DNA from: Aerococcaceae bacterium DSM 111176
Lineage (GTDB): Bacteria > Bacillota > Bacilli > Lactobacillales > Aerococcaceae
Length of the DNA: 57,506 nt
Reading direction: 5' to 3'
NCBI GenBank assembly: GCA_015863215.1
Contig: JACBXN010000003.1
Span: 1-57,506 of the forward strand
The notes under the pieces are model-generated. The model was not told the DNA's origin. It saw only the letters and a program-made list of their open reading frames with translations, and made no database searches. Shown piece after piece: positions 27,740 to 36,685 of this stretch. The stretch's first letter is position 1; the number at the start of each line of letters is the position of its first letter. The position numbers were made by a program, and so were the translations under genes.

Positions 27740-27767
27740 AAAAAATCCCTCTCATTTTCGAGAGGGA
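27740..27767 (-). terminator. terminator of kdgT
   Basis: TCCCTCTC / GAGAGGGA hairpin followed on the minus strand by TTTTTTGATTT. Confidence 0.88.
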
Positions 27768-27774
27768 AGTGTAA

Positions 27775-28713
27775 TTAGTTGCTATATAAAGTTGTATAGC
27801 GTTTACCAGTAATGATTGGTGAAATAATTGAAGTAATCACACAAGCAGTTAAAACTTGTGCTGTTGCTGAAACCATATCACCTTGTAATTGTGGGTATAG
27901 CGCAGCTAAAACCGCGGGTGTTGATACTGAAAGTCCTGCGACATTGAACATAGCGAATGCGATGACTCCGTCATTTTTCAATACTAAAGTATCTACAAAG
28001 TATAGCGCTAAACTCGTAATTAGGAAGACAATCGTTAAAGCAATACCAGGGATTCCTGATTCAACTGCATCGAATAGGTTTGATGATTGTCCGATATTCC
28101 ATCCAAGTAATGGTAAAGTTGCGCCAACACCTGGTACGAATAAATCTTTAAATCCGCTGTCTAAGTTTCCTAGAATAATACCGATGGCTAATGGGATTAA
28201 TGTTGAAATAACTGGCATCCAGTCCATTCCTCCAAGCCCACCTGAGAAGTAAATACCAAAGATTAACATGGGCACAAATGGGATTGAAAATAGCCCAGTG
28301 AATCCGTAAGCACCTTGGTCATCCAATGTTCCGTATTCCTTAACAATTCCTAAGTAAACAGCAGGGTTGATTGATGCAACTACCACTACGAAAGCGAGTG
28401 CGGATACGCCCCAAATGCCGTCTAAACCAACAAAATTTAAGAATCCCAGTCCTAATACAATCGCAACAATGAATTTAACAATCAGTAGTACACCTTGACG
28501 TTTTAACATTTTATCAATGGTCTTTAAGTTAATTCCTGTACCCGAGAAAACACATAACACCCCGACGATGAAGTTTTGATAGTCTCCAGAGAAGACCGCT
28601 TCAGTGATTCCGCCAATACGTGTCATGTCCGGCCAAAAAGTATAACACAACATCGATAGTAATAATGGCACTAAGAAAGTTCCCGCAGGAATTTTATTAA
28701 TAAATTTTAACAT
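27775..28713 (-). CDS. kdgT: 2-keto-3-deoxygluconate permease
   Basis: 312 residues, about ten membrane spans, KdgT family of proton symporters. IPAGTFLVPLLLSM at the start, GTGINLKTI, ASINPAVYLGIV, PLAIGIILGNLD and AGLSVSTPAVLAA are characteristic. It imports 2-keto-3-deoxygluconate released from pectin or hyaluronate-like uronides. No KDG kinase or aldolase gene is nearby, so pathway context is missing. Single gene with its own terminator. Start follows AAAGGAGTAA. Confidence 0.88.
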   Translation of the reverse strand: MLKFINKIPAGTFLVPLLLSMLCYTFWPDMTRIGGITEAVFSGDYQNFIVGVLCVFSGTGINLKTIDKMLKRQGVLLIVKFIVAIVLGLGFLNFVGLDGIWGVSALAFVVVVASINPAVYLGIVKEYGTLDDQGAYGFTGLFSIPFVPMLIFGIYFSGGLGGMDWMPVISTLIPLAIGIILGNLDSGFKDLFVPGVGATLPLLGWNIGQSSNLFDAVESGIPGIALTIVFLITSLALYFVDTLVLKNDGVIAFAMFNVAGLSVSTPAVLAALYPQLQGDMVSATAQVLTACVITSIISPIITGKRYTTLYSN

Positions 28714-28942
28714 TTGTTACTCCTTTGAAATTTTATCTGATATTAGTATAGTGTTTGTTTTATGACAATTCAATGACCTTTGAAAATGAAAAGGCTTTAA
28801 TGATAAAAATAAATTTGTGTGTCAATTTTAATCAGAATTATTCAAATTGATGAAATATTAAAATCCCTTCCCAACCTGAATTCATTTAAAGATAATTTTA
28901 TCTATGTTAGACTTTTGATAGAAAAGAAAAAGGAGTGTCTGC

Positions 28943-29557
28943 ATGGATTGGACAATATTAATTCAAATATTTTTTATTAACTTGGTATATATTTCGATCA
29001 ATACGATTCGAGTGATTTTAACGATGCGAGGTTATCGTAAAGTCGCCCCATTTATTGCGATGATTGAAGTGATCATTTATACATTAGGATTATCAATCGT
29101 GATGCAATATATATCCCAACCGATTTATTTAATCACTTATGCGGTAGGTTTCGGAGTCGGGATTTATACGGGAATGATCATTGAGGATAAATTAGCATTG
29201 GGGTATTCGGTCGTACACATTATTACCAATTCAACAGACCATACTTTAGCTCAGAACTTAAGAACACTTGGTTATGGGGTAACGATTCAACCAGGTTACG
29301 GCCGTGACGGAGACCGCTTAGTCTTAATGGCTTTAACACCGCGTTCTGAGGAGCGTAAGTTATATGATGCGATTGAAGAATTAAGTCCAAGTGCCTTCTA
29401 TTATGCTTCTGAAGCGAAATATATTAAAGGCGGATTTATGACGAAACGCATGAAATCAAAACCAGTTGATCAACCTGAATTATTATCTGAAATGCAAGCC
29501 GAGCAGGATGAATTTATGACGAAAGATGAGTATATCGACGATTCTTCGAATAAATAA
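28943..29557 (+). CDS. UPF0316 membrane protein with DUF2179 domain
   Basis: 204 residues. Three N-terminal membrane spans (about 4-85) precede a cytoplasmic DUF2179-like domain (about 95-165, with TLAQNLRTLGYGVTIQPGYG and LYDAIEELSPSAF). This matches the YebE/UPF0316 family of Bacillus; DUF2179 modules in other proteins may sense small ligands, but no function is established for this family. A hydrophilic tail ends the protein. Ribosome site AAAAAGGAGTG. Confidence 0.85.
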   Translation: MDWTILIQIFFINLVYISINTIRVILTMRGYRKVAPFIAMIEVIIYTLGLSIVMQYISQPIYLITYAVGFGVGIYTGMIIEDKLALGYSVVHIITNSTDHTLAQNLRTLGYGVTIQPGYGRDGDRLVLMALTPRSEERKLYDAIEELSPSAFYYASEAKYIKGGFMTKRMKSKPVDQPELLSEMQAEQDEFMTKDEYIDDSSNK

Positions 29558-29659
29558 AGCTTCAATGATTGTAAAAGTAGTGTAAACCTTCTCTAATCAC
29601 TTGAAACCTCTCCTCAAGTTGGTTATATTTAACATAACTTTATGAAAAGAGGGCAATCA

Positions 29660-30469
29660 ATGACTTATAAATGTTTAGTATTAGATATGGACGATACATT
29701 AGTTACTGATGACAATATTATTACACCTAAAACCAAAGAAACATTAATCAAGTTTCAAGAAGATGGCTACACACTTGTTTTAGCAAGTGGACGTCCACTT
29801 CAAGGGATGTTAAAGGAAGCATATGAACTAGAATTGGATAAATTCGGATCATATTTAATTTCTTTCAATGGTGCATCCATTACTCGCATGAGCGATCAAG
29901 AAGTGATTTTCAAAAAACACATTGAATTAGACGATCAAAATGCGTTACTCGACTACTTCAAAGAAAAGGGGTTAGCCGCTTTAACTTATCACGAAGGTAA
30001 AGTAATGATTAGTGAAGATAATGACTATACTCACATTGAAGCTGATCTAACAGGAATGCCGATGGAATATAGCGCGGATTTCTTTGCGAATTTAGATGAA
30101 CCGATGCTTAAATTCATCGGAGTGGGTCATCCTGATACCGTTAAACCTCTAGAGGAAGACTTAGGCGGTAAATTTGGCGCGCACTGTAATGCGATCACAT
30201 CAAAACCTTTTTATTTGGAAGTGTTCCATGAAGATGTTTCTAAAGGGGCAACGTTGCATCAGCTAGCGAATATCTTGGATATTGGCATGCATGATATTGT
30301 AGCCGTCGGTGACGGGAATAATGATATTACGATGATTGAAGAAGCTGGGATTGGAGTTGCTGTCGAAAACGCTACGGATCGTTTAAAAGCAGTAGCAGAT
30401 GATATCACTAAATCAAACAATGATGAAGGTGTCGTAGCCGTTGTTGAGAAGTACTTTTACAACAAGTAA
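29660..30469 (+). CDS. Cof-type HAD-IIB phosphatase
   Basis: 269 residues. HAD motif I DMDDT (D9, D11), motif II LASGR, and VGDGNNDITMIEEAGIGVA as the metal-binding motif IV; the cap lies between about 85 and 190. Cof-type enzymes hydrolyse sugar phosphates, FMN or pyridoxal phosphate; the substrate cannot be told. The frame opens at 29642, but AAAAGAGGG lies just before the second ATG (29660), which I take as the start. It precedes the alaS T-box. Confidence 0.88.
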   Translation: MTYKCLVLDMDDTLVTDDNIITPKTKETLIKFQEDGYTLVLASGRPLQGMLKEAYELELDKFGSYLISFNGASITRMSDQEVIFKKHIELDDQNALLDYFKEKGLAALTYHEGKVMISEDNDYTHIEADLTGMPMEYSADFFANLDEPMLKFIGVGHPDTVKPLEEDLGGKFGAHCNAITSKPFYLEVFHEDVSKGATLHQLANILDIGMHDIVAVGDGNNDITMIEEAGIGVAVENATDRLKAVADDITKSNNDEGVVAVVEKYFYNK

Positions 30470-30472
30470 GGA

Positions 30473-30501
30473 TTGCTAAAGCGTCGAATTTTAAGTATAA
30501 T
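30473..30501 (+). promoter_or_regulatory. alaS promoter
   Basis: TTGCTA (30473-30478), 17-bp spacer, TATAAT (30496-30501). It overlaps the end region of the preceding HAD gene. Confidence 0.75.
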
Positions 30502-30507
30502 AACGTA

Positions 30508-30697
30508 GAAAAGGCCATATCATGGATTACAGAGACATGTCGCGTTGGTGAAAGACATGGAAATGATGCTCCCTTGACTATTTCAGTTCGAAAGAATTGC
30601 GTAAATCGTCGTTACCGATAAATAGAGATATAATGAGAATCGTTATAAGTAAGGTGGTACCGCGGTAGACGCCCTTACATGACGGTTCTTTTTGTCG
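30508..30697 (+). promoter_or_regulatory. T-box leader of alaS (specifier GCT, Ala)
   Basis: AAGGTGGTACCGCGG at 30651-30665 is a canonical T-box. The specifier position reads GAT-GCT-CCCTT, giving GCT (Ala) at 30568-30570. The expected terminator stem is weak: only short pairings (such as ACCG with CGGT) precede TTCTTTTTG at about 30685-30693. The leader is also short compared with the valS one. Confidence 0.85.
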
Positions 30698-30714
30698 TTT
30701 AAAGGAGAGAATTT

Positions 30715-33366
30715 ATGAAACAATTATCAAGTTCACAAACACGTTCGATGTTCCTCGACTATTTTGAGTCGAAAGGGCATGCAGTTAAACCAAGTGAGTC
30801 ATTAGTGCCGGTGAATGACCCGACTTTATTATGGATCAACTCAGGTGTTGCGACGCTGAAGAAATATTTTGACGGATCGGAAGTGCCTGAAAATCCACGT
30901 ATTACGAATTCACAAAAATCAATTCGTACCAATGACATTGAAAATGTTGGATTTACAGCACGTCACCATACATTATTTGAAATGTTAGGGAACTTCTCAA
31001 TTGGGGATTACCAAAAAGAAGAAGCCATCAAAATGGCTTGGGAATTATTAACGAGCCCAGATTGGTATGACTTTGACCCTGAATTGTTATATGTAACATA
31101 CTATCCAGAAGACACTGAAACAAAAGAATTGTGGGAAGCTGTTGAAGGATTTAATCCGGAACATTTAATTGCCGAAGAAGGTAATTTCTGGGATATCGGG
31201 GCTGGACCTTGTGGGCCGAATACGGAAATTTTCTACGACCGTGGTGAAGAATATAATGATTTAGCTGAAGACGATCCAGAAAATTACCCTGGTGGTGAAA
31301 ATGAGCGTTGGTTAGAAATTTGGAACTTAGTTTTCTCTGAATTCAACCACATGCCTGATGATACGTATGAGCCATTACCAAACAAAAACGTTGATACGGG
31401 AATGGGTCTGGAACGTATTGTATCGGTGATTCAAGATACACCGACAAACTTTGAAACAGATTTATTCATGCCAATCATCAAGCAAGTTGAAACATTAACA
31501 GATGGTATTAAATACGACGATTCAGCTGAAAAACAAGTCAGCTTCAAAGTCATTGCCGACCATATTCGTGCGGTAACCTTTGCGATCAGTGATGGTGCAT
31601 TACCGTCAAATGAAGGGCGTGGCTACATTCTACGTCGTTTAATTCGTCGTTCAATTATGCATGGCCGTCGTTTAGGTATTACAGATAAATTCTTATCTGA
31701 ATTAGTACCAACAATTGTCGACATTATGAAAGATTTCTACCCAGAATTAGAGACAAATCAAGCATTTGTGCAAAAGATTTTAGTCCAAGAAGAGAATCGT
31801 TTCCACGAAACGTTAGAAGCTGGGGAACAACAATTAGAATCGATTTTAGCTGAATTGAAAGCACAAGATAGTACAGTTATCTCTGGTGCCCAAGCATTCC
31901 AATTATATGATACATTTGGATTCCCATTAGAATTAACGCAAGAAGAAGCGGCAGAACGTGGCTTTACAGTGGACGTTGACGGTTTTGAAACAGAAATGCA
32001 AGCACAACGTGACCGTGCTCGTGCGGCGCGTTCAACCGAAGAGAGTATGCAAATTCAATCGGATGTCTTACAAAAAATTACATCGTCATTTGAATTTGTG
32101 GGCCATGATGTATTATTTGCCAATGCAACGATTAAACATATTCTGGTAGAAGGCGAAGAAGTAGACCGTTTAGAAAAAGGCCAAACAGGTTGGGTAATCT
32201 TCAATCGTTCACCGTTCTACGCTGAAATGGGTGGTCAAATTGCGGATAAAGGTGAAATTATTGATGGCGATGATACTTTAGGTTTCATCGTTGACGTGAA
32301 AAAAGCACCTAATGGTCAATTCATGCATAAAGTTACGCCTGAAATGATGCCATTAGTGGTGAGCCAATCATATTCATTACTCGTTGACCGCTTGACTCGT
32401 CTAGCAACAAACAAAAACCATACAGCGACTCACTTATTACACAAAGGGTTGAAGCGCGTCTTAGGTGACCACGTTCACCAAGCAGGTTCTTATGTTGGTC
32501 CAGATCGTTTACGTTTTGACTTCTCTCACTTTGAGAAGGTGACAGACGCAGAACTTCAAGAAGTCGAAGACTACATTAATGAATGGATCAACCTTGAAGC
32601 AGATGTTATGATCACAGAAATGTCGATTGATGAAGCCAAAGAAATGGGTGCGGAAGCACTATTTGGCGAGAAATATGGTGACATCGTCCGCGTTGTGAAT
32701 ATCGGGAACGAATCGATTGAACTTTGTGGTGGTACTCACGTTGAAAACTCTGGCCAAATTGGATTATTTAAACTGGTTTCTGAAGCAGGAATTGGGGCTG
32801 GGGTACGTCGTATCGAAGCTTTAACTGGGAAAGAGGCTCTAGAGCATTTCCAAAAACAAGAGCAATTATTAACTGAAGTTCAGGATCATTTGAAAGTCAA
32901 GCAATCGGACCAGATTGTTGCTCGCGTTGATAGTTTGCAGCAAGAAGTGAAGCAATTGAATGCTGAATTGGAGAAATTATCTCAAGAAGCATTGAAGAGT
33001 GAGGCGGATAACTACTTTAACGATGTGCAATCTGTTGGCGACTTGACATTCGTTGGGTTAGCGGTCGAGGATCAATCTGCAGACGCGTTGCGTTCATTAG
33101 GCGATATGTGGCGCGACAAAGCTGTCTCAAATGTGCTTGTTTTAGCAAGCGACAACGGAGACGCAGCGACACTGATGGTATTTAGTGACGACGATGCGAT
33201 CACAGCAGGCGTTAAAGCCGGCGACTTAATCAAACCACTGGCTAAATTAGTTGGCGGTGGCGGTGGCGGGCGTCCAAACATGGCCCAAGCCGGAGGTAAA
33301 AATGCCGCAGGAATCCCTGACGTGATGGATTCTATTGCTGGAGAAATTGAGAAATTAGTGAAGTAA
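30715..33366 (+). CDS. alaS: alanyl-tRNA synthetase
   Basis: Class II synthetase, 883 residues, full length. N-terminal aminoacylation domain (SSSQTRSMFLDYFESKGHAV, RHHTLFEMLGNFSIGDY, GMGLERI), an editing domain with zinc ligands H569, H573, C671 and H675, a coiled coil (about 725-770), and the C-terminal C-Ala domain with the GGGGGGRPNMAQAGG loop. Ribosome site AAAGGAGAG. Ala T-box upstream. Confidence 0.97.
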   Translation: MKQLSSSQTRSMFLDYFESKGHAVKPSESLVPVNDPTLLWINSGVATLKKYFDGSEVPENPRITNSQKSIRTNDIENVGFTARHHTLFEMLGNFSIGDYQKEEAIKMAWELLTSPDWYDFDPELLYVTYYPEDTETKELWEAVEGFNPEHLIAEEGNFWDIGAGPCGPNTEIFYDRGEEYNDLAEDDPENYPGGENERWLEIWNLVFSEFNHMPDDTYEPLPNKNVDTGMGLERIVSVIQDTPTNFETDLFMPIIKQVETLTDGIKYDDSAEKQVSFKVIADHIRAVTFAISDGALPSNEGRGYILRRLIRRSIMHGRRLGITDKFLSELVPTIVDIMKDFYPELETNQAFVQKILVQEENRFHETLEAGEQQLESILAELKAQDSTVISGAQAFQLYDTFGFPLELTQEEAAERGFTVDVDGFETEMQAQRDRARAARSTEESMQIQSDVLQKITSSFEFVGHDVLFANATIKHILVEGEEVDRLEKGQTGWVIFNRSPFYAEMGGQIADKGEIIDGDDTLGFIVDVKKAPNGQFMHKVTPEMMPLVVSQSYSLLVDRLTRLATNKNHTATHLLHKGLKRVLGDHVHQAGSYVGPDRLRFDFSHFEKVTDAELQEVEDYINEWINLEADVMITEMSIDEAKEMGAEALFGEKYGDIVRVVNIGNESIELCGGTHVENSGQIGLFKLVSEAGIGAGVRRIEALTGKEALEHFQKQEQLLTEVQDHLKVKQSDQIVARVDSLQQEVKQLNAELEKLSQEALKSEADNYFNDVQSVGDLTFVGLAVEDQSADALRSLGDMWRDKAVSNVLVLASDNGDAATLMVFSDDDAITAGVKAGDLIKPLAKLVGGGGGGRPNMAQAGGKNAAGIPDVMDSIAGEIEKLVK

Positions 33367-33383
33367 TTTAGTTTAGATTTAGG

Positions 33384-33425
33384 GTGCCCATCAGACTTGA
33401 GATAGAGTTTGGTGGGTGTTTTTGT
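33384..33425 (+). terminator. terminator after alaS
   Basis: GCCCATCAGACT / AGTTTGGTGGGT stem with G-T pairs followed by GTTTTTGTG. Confidence 0.75.
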
Positions 33426-33426
33426 G

Positions 33427-33592
33427 TTGTTTTTGGATGATTGAAGTAAACAAGTTACAGTTTGTTGGTTGTTTCAGAATATTGTTAGAAACAAGTACCA
33501 GTTCAGCCATTTTCATTGGTTGTTTCTGAATTCCGATACAAACAAGTATCAGATTGTTGGTTGTTTCAGAATTTTAGTGTAAACAAAAATGT
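33427..33592. repeat. inverted-repeat array 3 (TTGTTT..AAACAA, 41/51-bp spacing)
   Basis: TTGGTTGTTTC at 33465, 33516 and 33557 (spacings 51, 41) and AAACAAG at 33448, 33489 and 33540 (spacings 41, 51), ending with AAACAA at 33581. TTGTTT-N14-AAACAA stems recur three times (33469, 33520, 33561), and a weaker first one with a 15-nt loop sits at 33427. Arms match those of array 4 on the other side of putP, with the outer part of one arm lost. Confidence 0.8.
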
Positions 33593-33657
33593 TTATACTG
33601 CTACCCATAATCTGGACACCTAGATTTAAGAGCATTAGGATTCTCCCCCAAATGAAA

Positions 33658-33794
33658 GGCTAGCATTCAACTATAAAACAATGGGATCAAAAGGAAAGAG
33701 TCGCGGGGCGACTCTACCGACTTTTTGAAGAGGCTTTTAGGCGTGACCTAAAAGCGACATTCATTTAAGGAAGTCAATTTCTGAAGAAATTGAC
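33658..33794 (+). repeat. modular dispersed element, copy 3 (A-B-C)
   Basis: Module A AGAGTCGC-ggg-GCGACTCT (33697-33715), B GCTTTTAGG-cgtga-CCTAAAAGC (33733-33755), C GTCAATTTC-tgaa-GAAATTGAC (33773-33794); gaps of 17 bp each. The left flank TAGCATTCAACTATAAAAC then GGGATCAAAAGGAAAG matches copies 2 and 7. Confidence 0.88.
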
Positions 33795-33886
33795 TATTAC
33801 TCTTAGTGTTGGTAGTGAGGAAAGAGAAGTAATATGGATTGTGTTAGTTCTTTCATCCTGTAATATCAATAATGAAATATTCATGT

Positions 33887-33892
33887 TATAAT
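33887..33892 (+). promoter_or_regulatory. putP -10 box
   Basis: A perfect TATAAT is present 48 bp before the putP start. No good -35 is seen at 17 bp. An ATGAA-ata-TTCAT inverted repeat lies just upstream and may bind a regulator. Confidence 0.45.
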
Positions 33893-33940
33893 GAGAGGTA
33901 TAGCAATTATTTTAATTATAATTTAATTTTGGAGGAAATT

Positions 33941-35512
33941 ATGAGTGATTCAATATTAATCGCGTTGGCGATGGGTAGTTATATGGTTGTCATTATTGGG
34001 ATTGGACTTTATTATGCCAAGCGTTCTAATTCGAGTACGGAAGAGTACTTATTAGGTGGGAGGTCACTTGGTCCTTATGTGACAGCACTCAGTGCTGGGG
34101 CTTCAGACATGAGTGGCTGGTTGTTGATGGGGCTACCTGGACTAGCTTATTGGTCTGGGATTGGGAGTCCATTTTGGACGGCCGTTGGTTTAGCGATTGG
34201 GACCTATTTGAATTGGCTGATTGTTGCTAAACGTCTGCGTGTTTATTCGACTGTCGCAGATGATGCGATTACATTGCCGGATTATTTTAGTAATCGATTT
34301 AGGGAGCAAGACGAACAGTCGAAACCGATTATGGGAATTGCTTCCATCTTTATTTTAATTTTCTTTACGGTATATGCGGCGTCGTGTTTTGTAACGGTAG
34401 GAAAATTATTCAGTGGGCTATTTGGCGTTGGCTATGTGCCAATGATGATCGTAGGTGCGGTCTTTGTTGTAGCGTATACTTTTATAGGAGGATTTTTGGC
34501 TGAAACGACGTCAGATTTCATGCAAGGGATCGTGATGATCATCGCGTTATTGACGGTGTTGGTTTTGGGCGTGAATCATGCGGGAGGCGTCCAGGCGGTG
34601 GTCGAAAACGCGCGAGAAATTCCAGGTTTCCTAGATTTCTTCGGGATATCAGTGCCTGCCGTTGATGAGGCGGGCGCGCAATTGGTGTCGAATGGACAGC
34701 CCGTTTTCGAAGGTAGCGAATCCCTGGGCTGGATCGTGATTTTATCGAGTTTCGCGTGGGGGCTAGGGTATTTCGGGATGCCTCAAGTGTTAATCAAATT
34801 CATGGCAATCCGCGACCCTAAAGAAGTAAAAGTAGCGCGTCAAGTCGGATCAGTTTGGGCATTCGTGTCACTCTTTGTAGCGATCGCGATTGGAATTATT
34901 GGCCGTGTGTTGATTCCGACAGAATTTGGCACACTCGCAGCGGCAGAAAATGTGTTCGCGACGCTTATTCAAGCGATGGTAAACCCATTCTTTGCAGGAA
35001 TTGTGATGGCCGGGATTTTAGCGGCAACGATCAGTTCCGCGGATTCGTATTTATTAATTGGTGCGTCCGCATTTTCTCAAAACTTATACAAAGGGATTTT
35101 CAAGAAAGAAGCATCCGACAAACGCGTTTTAGCCATGACACGCCTGACTTTAGTCGTGATGACGGTGCTGGGGATTTTACTTTCTTTAGATGAAAATTCA
35201 GTCATTTTCAACATCGTTTCTTACGCCTGGGCTGGCTTTGGCGCGACATTTGGCCCGCTGATGCTGTGTTCATTATTCACCAGCCGTATCACTCGAGGTG
35301 GCGCGATCGCTGGGATGGTCGCCGGCGGTGTAACGGTGATTATTTGGAACCTATTGGAAAGCAACTTTGGCGGCATCTTTGCGGTTTATGAATTGCTTCC
35401 TGCCTTTATCATTTCATTCGCAGCAATTTTAATTGTAAGTAATATGACTAAACAAAATCCACGTGTTACCGAGCAACATGATCGTTTCATCGAGACTTAC
35501 AATACTTATTAA
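33941..35512 (+). CDS. putP: sodium/proline symporter
   Basis: 523 residues, about 13 membrane spans, sodium:solute symporter family. YLLGGRSLGPYVTALSAGAS-DMSGWLLMG near the N-terminus, FGMPQVLIKFMAIRDPKE, and AGILAATISSADSYLLIGAS are strong PutP signatures. I start at the ATG after TTTGGAGGAAA, not the earlier ATG at 33872. It imports proline for osmoprotection or nutrition. Codon usage becomes GC-richer in the second half. Alone in its transcript and flanked by arrays 3 and 4. Confidence 0.92.
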   Translation: MSDSILIALAMGSYMVVIIGIGLYYAKRSNSSTEEYLLGGRSLGPYVTALSAGASDMSGWLLMGLPGLAYWSGIGSPFWTAVGLAIGTYLNWLIVAKRLRVYSTVADDAITLPDYFSNRFREQDEQSKPIMGIASIFILIFFTVYAASCFVTVGKLFSGLFGVGYVPMMIVGAVFVVAYTFIGGFLAETTSDFMQGIVMIIALLTVLVLGVNHAGGVQAVVENAREIPGFLDFFGISVPAVDEAGAQLVSNGQPVFEGSESLGWIVILSSFAWGLGYFGMPQVLIKFMAIRDPKEVKVARQVGSVWAFVSLFVAIAIGIIGRVLIPTEFGTLAAAENVFATLIQAMVNPFFAGIVMAGILAATISSADSYLLIGASAFSQNLYKGIFKKEASDKRVLAMTRLTLVVMTVLGILLSLDENSVIFNIVSYAWAGFGATFGPLMLCSLFTSRITRGGAIAGMVAGGVTVIIWNLLESNFGGIFAVYELLPAFIISFAAILIVSNMTKQNPRVTEQHDRFIETYNTY

Positions 35513-35522
35513 TCATATTTAG

Positions 35523-35560
35523 AACGAGCAACTTTCTGAAAAGGAAGGTGCTCGTTTTTT
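35523..35560 (+). terminator. terminator after putP
   Basis: AACGAGCA-a-CTTTC..GGAAG-g-TGCTCGTT followed by TTTT. Confidence 0.85.
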
Positions 35561-35629
35561 GATTGTAACTGCGATTTAAGTGGGAAGAGGGGATTAGGAT
35601 AGATTTTATATCCCAGATAGGATGACGTG

Positions 35630-35796
35630 TTAGTTGTTTGGATTGGAATCTGTAAACAACCAATAATGTGTTGGTTGTTTGGAATGGAAGGCAGAAACAA
35701 CCAATGAAAACCTAGAATATGTTGGTTGTTTGTTGAGAAATTTGGAAACAACCAATGAAATGTTGGTTGTTTGAAGTGAAAGACAGAATCAACCAA
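35630..35796. repeat. inverted-repeat array 4 (four hairpins, 41-51-41-bp spacing)
   Basis: Four hairpins TTGGTTGTTT-N14-AAACAACCAA begin at 35630, 35671, 35722 and 35763. The loop is exactly 14 bp in all four while its sequence varies; linkers are 7, 17 and 7 bp. First and last hairpins have one changed base (TTAGTTG, AATCAAC). Situated between convergent putP and ppsR. Confidence 0.92.
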
Positions 35797-35843
35797 AAAA
35801 CCGCACCCCCCAGTGACGTACATTCACCAGTGGCATGCGGTTT
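35797..35843 (-). terminator. terminator of ppsR/ccpN transcript
   Basis: AAACCGCA / TGCGGTTT outer stem with an inner GTGA/TCAC pair; the minus strand continues TTTTTTGG. Confidence 0.7.
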
Positions 35844-35860
35844 ACTAGATAAATCCTATC

Positions 35861-36685
35861 CTAATCCTGCTTCTTATTCAAAATCGTTTCTTCAATATAT
35901 TGAGCTGTTTCTTCAACTGATTTGTTCTCGATGTTAATAACAGGGGCACGCAGTTGAGCGACTAAGTCATTGAAATAATTTAATTCATAGCGGATGCGGT
36001 CCAGATTATTATAACTTGAGTCAGATTTTAGCCCCATCATGCGAATACGTTCAGAACGGATGCGGCGAATATATTCAGGAGAAGCGTAAAGCCCAACGAT
36101 GCGATCACGAGGGACTTCGTACAATACTTTTGGTAAATTAACTTCTGGGACAATCGGTAAATTTGTTACCTTATGTGCTTTGTTGGCCAAGAAAATACTT
36201 AAAGGTGTTTTAGAAGTTCTCGACACACCTAAAATAACGAGATCAGCTTTCAATAACCCAGCCGGATTTTTCCCGTCATCGTATTTTACCGCAAATTCAA
36301 TTGCTTCGATGCGGTCGAAGTAATCCTGGTCCATTGTATGCAAAGCACCGGCATGATTAGCTGGTTTCAAATTCGTGCGGTCTTCAATAGTTTGGACTAA
36401 TCCATTTAGATAATCGAAATGTTGTATTTGATTATGGCGGGTAAAGTCAACGCAAAATTGGTTCAGCCCATTACTAATTAAAGTCGTGACAACGATGGCT
36501 TGTTCCTTTTTCGCATCTTCTAAAATGGGTAACAGCGCATCAACGTGCGTGATGAATGGGAATTGCTGGACATTAATTTCATCGTGGTAAGAAAATTGCA
36601 CCAGTGCAGCGCGAACGGCGCGGCGGGCAGTTTCTCCAATTGAATCGGAAATAACGAAGATATTAAGTGGTTTCTTGAGCGTCAT
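35861..36685 (-). CDS. ppsR: pyruvate, phosphate dikinase regulatory protein (kinase/phosphorylase)
   Basis: 274 residues, DUF299/PSRP family. It inactivates PPDK by ADP-dependent phosphorylation of the active-site Thr and reactivates it by Pi-dependent removal. Visible: VISDSIGETA at 11-20, the P-loop GVSRTSKT at 153-160 followed by PLSIFLANKAHKVTNLP, and VPEVNLPK. It overlaps ccpN by four bases (ATGA type), and ppdK lies just upstream, matching its substrate. Confidence 0.94.
   Translation of the reverse strand: MTLKKPLNIFVISDSIGETARRAVRAALVQFSYHDEINVQQFPFITHVDALLPILEDAKKEQAIVVTTLISNGLNQFCVDFTRHNQIQHFDYLNGLVQTIEDRTNLKPANHAGALHTMDQDYFDRIEAIEFAVKYDDGKNPAGLLKADLVILGVSRTSKTPLSIFLANKAHKVTNLPIVPEVNLPKVLYEVPRDRIVGLYASPEYIRRIRSERIRMMGLKSDSSYNNLDRIRYELNYFNDLVAQLRAPVINIENKSVEETAQYIEETILNKKQD

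Noticed and set aside
33597-33657. Possible short gene or transposon remnant before element 3
   Set aside because: TGCTACCCATAATCTGGACA looks vaguely IS-like, but no frame, terminal repeat or duplication could be supported.
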